Shown here: piece after piece, positions 41,914 to 42,693 of the stretch
Numbering within the stretch: the first letter of the stretch is position 1
How the letters are laid out: each line of letters begins with the position of its first letter
DNA from: a virus
DNA: 42,693 bases
Reading direction: 5' to 3' (one strand)
Virus record (IMG/VR): IMGVR_UViG_3300006922_003355
Coordinates: 1 to 42,693 of that record
Program-made: the position numbers and the translations under genes
Notes under the pieces: generated by a model
Seen by the model: the letters and a program-made list of their open reading frames with translations, nothing else
Told to the model about the DNA's origin: nothing
Database searches by the model: none

Positions 41914-42692
41914 TTAGAAACATCCTGTATTAACTGATGATATTCTGGATACACATCTTTAAACGATTGTTCTCTATAAGTATCTTGCCATTTTATTTCT
42001 CTCATTGCTTGTTTCCATAAGCCAATATTCGGAGTGCCATTTTTAATATATTGAATTACTCCTGGCAAATAGTTTGTCCAAACAAACGAGTCTTTAGGAA
42101 TTGATTCTATTTTTTCAATAACTCCTTCTTTAATACCGTCAGGTAAAATATTAATGTTATAATATTTAGGACTATGTACTAAGTTTAAGAAAATACCAAA
42201 GTCGCTATATTTTTCTTCGTACTCTGCAATTATTTCAGGTAAGTTATGAATGTTAATAGTACTCAATGTGATAATCCAACTCATATGTATATCTGGATGA
42301 GTTTTTGCAAATTCTCTTGCTTTATTTAGAGTTACTTCTGCTTCGCCCCAATCGCCGGGATATCTCATATAGTTGAATCCGTCGTGTACTCCATCAATAC
42401 TAAAGTTTAAATTTAGATGTCTAAACTCTTTAAGTATTTCAACATCATCAGGCCATTTTGTACAGTTTGTTGCATAATGTAATTCGATATTTTTTGCATA
42501 ATCAAGTTCAACTGCTTTTCTTAAAGTGCCCCACATTTTTTCACTCATAAACGGCTCGCCGCCATAAAAGTCTAACTGATTAATATTTTCTAAGTTGTTA
42601 TCAAAGTCGTCCCAAAACGGACTATCCGACTCGTACCATTTACTAAACTTGCGCATTTCTTTAGCATAGGCTTTAAAGTCGGTGTAATTATC
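41910..42692 (-). CDS. Radical SAM protein, 5' end cut by the window
   Basis: The frame is open to the right edge, so the first ATG seen (42656) is likely internal; the codons before it continue as ...DNYTDFKAYAKE. What is visible is the middle and C-terminus of a radical SAM core: FYGGEPFMS (substrate loop), an NCTKW segment, LNFSIDGV and a helical end (KDVYPEYHQLI). The cluster motif CxxxCxxC and any N-terminal SPASM domain are outside the window. The GGEP followed by a conserved '...YMRYPGDW...' segment resembles the paralogues at 23803 and 26830 ('YIRRRSDW', 'YMRRRTDW'), suggesting the same subfamily. Confidence 0.8.
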   Translation of the reverse strand, partial: DNYTDFKAYAKEMRKFSKWYESDSPFWDDFDNNLENINQLDFYGGEPFMSEKMWGTLRKAVELDYAKNIELHYATNCTKWPDDVEILKEFRHLNLNFSIDGVHDGFNYMRYPGDWGEAEVTLNKAREFAKTHPDIHMSWIITLSTINIHNLPEIIAEYEEKYSDFGIFLNLVHSPKYYNINILPDGIKEGVIEKIESIPKDSFVWTNYLPGVIQYIKNGTPNIGLWKQAMREIKWQDTYREQSFKDVYPEYHQLIQDVSK

Positions 42693-42693
42693 T

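Noticed and set aside
1-42693. tRNA genes, integrase or attachment sites
   Set aside because: No cloverleaf, recombinase motif or flanking direct repeat was found by eye; a covariance-model search would be decisive.

Overview
The window looks like part of the genome of a large, AT-rich, T4-like marine myovirus (a relative of cyanophages and pelagiphages). The evidence is tightly packed overlapping genes, a T4-type 5' nuclease (Rnh), a CobS/MoxR-type ATPase followed by a VWA/metallopeptidase partner, a run of small proteins that resemble conserved proteins of T4-like marine phages, a tail-fibre-like structural protein, sigma-70-like promoters and a T4-late-like promoter. No photosystem genes, tRNAs, integrase or insertion sequences were seen, so the host cannot be named from this window.

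Layout. Bases 1-9663 (+ strand) hold the phage backbone: the 3' part of queE, rnh, small conserved phage proteins, the AAA+/VWA pair and a 652-aa fibre-like protein. Bases 9653-14898 (- strand) form an operon that starts with TctA and TctC, two of the three parts of a tripartite tricarboxylate transporter, and continues with an alpha/beta hydrolase, an adenylate-forming (ANL) enzyme and a radical SAM enzyme. A lone methyltransferase follows on the + strand (14987-15712). Bases 15701-19469 (- strand) hold a 2-oxoglutarate oxygenase-like protein, an unknown, a flavin-dependent halogenase-like protein, a small membrane protein, a cut-down ANL protein and a sulfotransferase-like protein. Bases 19548-29064 (+ strand) are a ten-gene run: glycosyltransferase-like protein, HldE, HldD, cupin, a SPASM-like protein with a separate radical SAM core, a SPASM/radical SAM enzyme, a DegT aminotransferase, a PP-loop ATPase, and a PP-loop/SPASM/radical SAM fusion. 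A long AT-rich hairpin follows. Bases 29206-42693 (- strand) carry three radical SAM/SPASM genes in a row (the first running off the window edge), two SGNH-hydrolase-like proteins, a GT9-like glycosyltransferase, a B12-type radical SAM enzyme, a 871-aa protein of seven GT-A-like repeats, another radical SAM enzyme, a carbamoyltransferase and a methyltransferase.

How the genes may work together. About 33 kb is an accessory biosynthesis region with ten radical SAM proteins including QueE, plus ADP-heptose synthesis, glycosyl transfer, amination, carbamoylation, methylation, possible sulfation and halogenation, and ATP-dependent activation. My inference is that the phage builds or remodels a decorated glycan or small molecule, on the host surface or on its own virion, and separately brings in a carboxylate through a phage-encoded transporter. 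The chemistry of each family is established. The pathway, its product and the link between clusters are inference.
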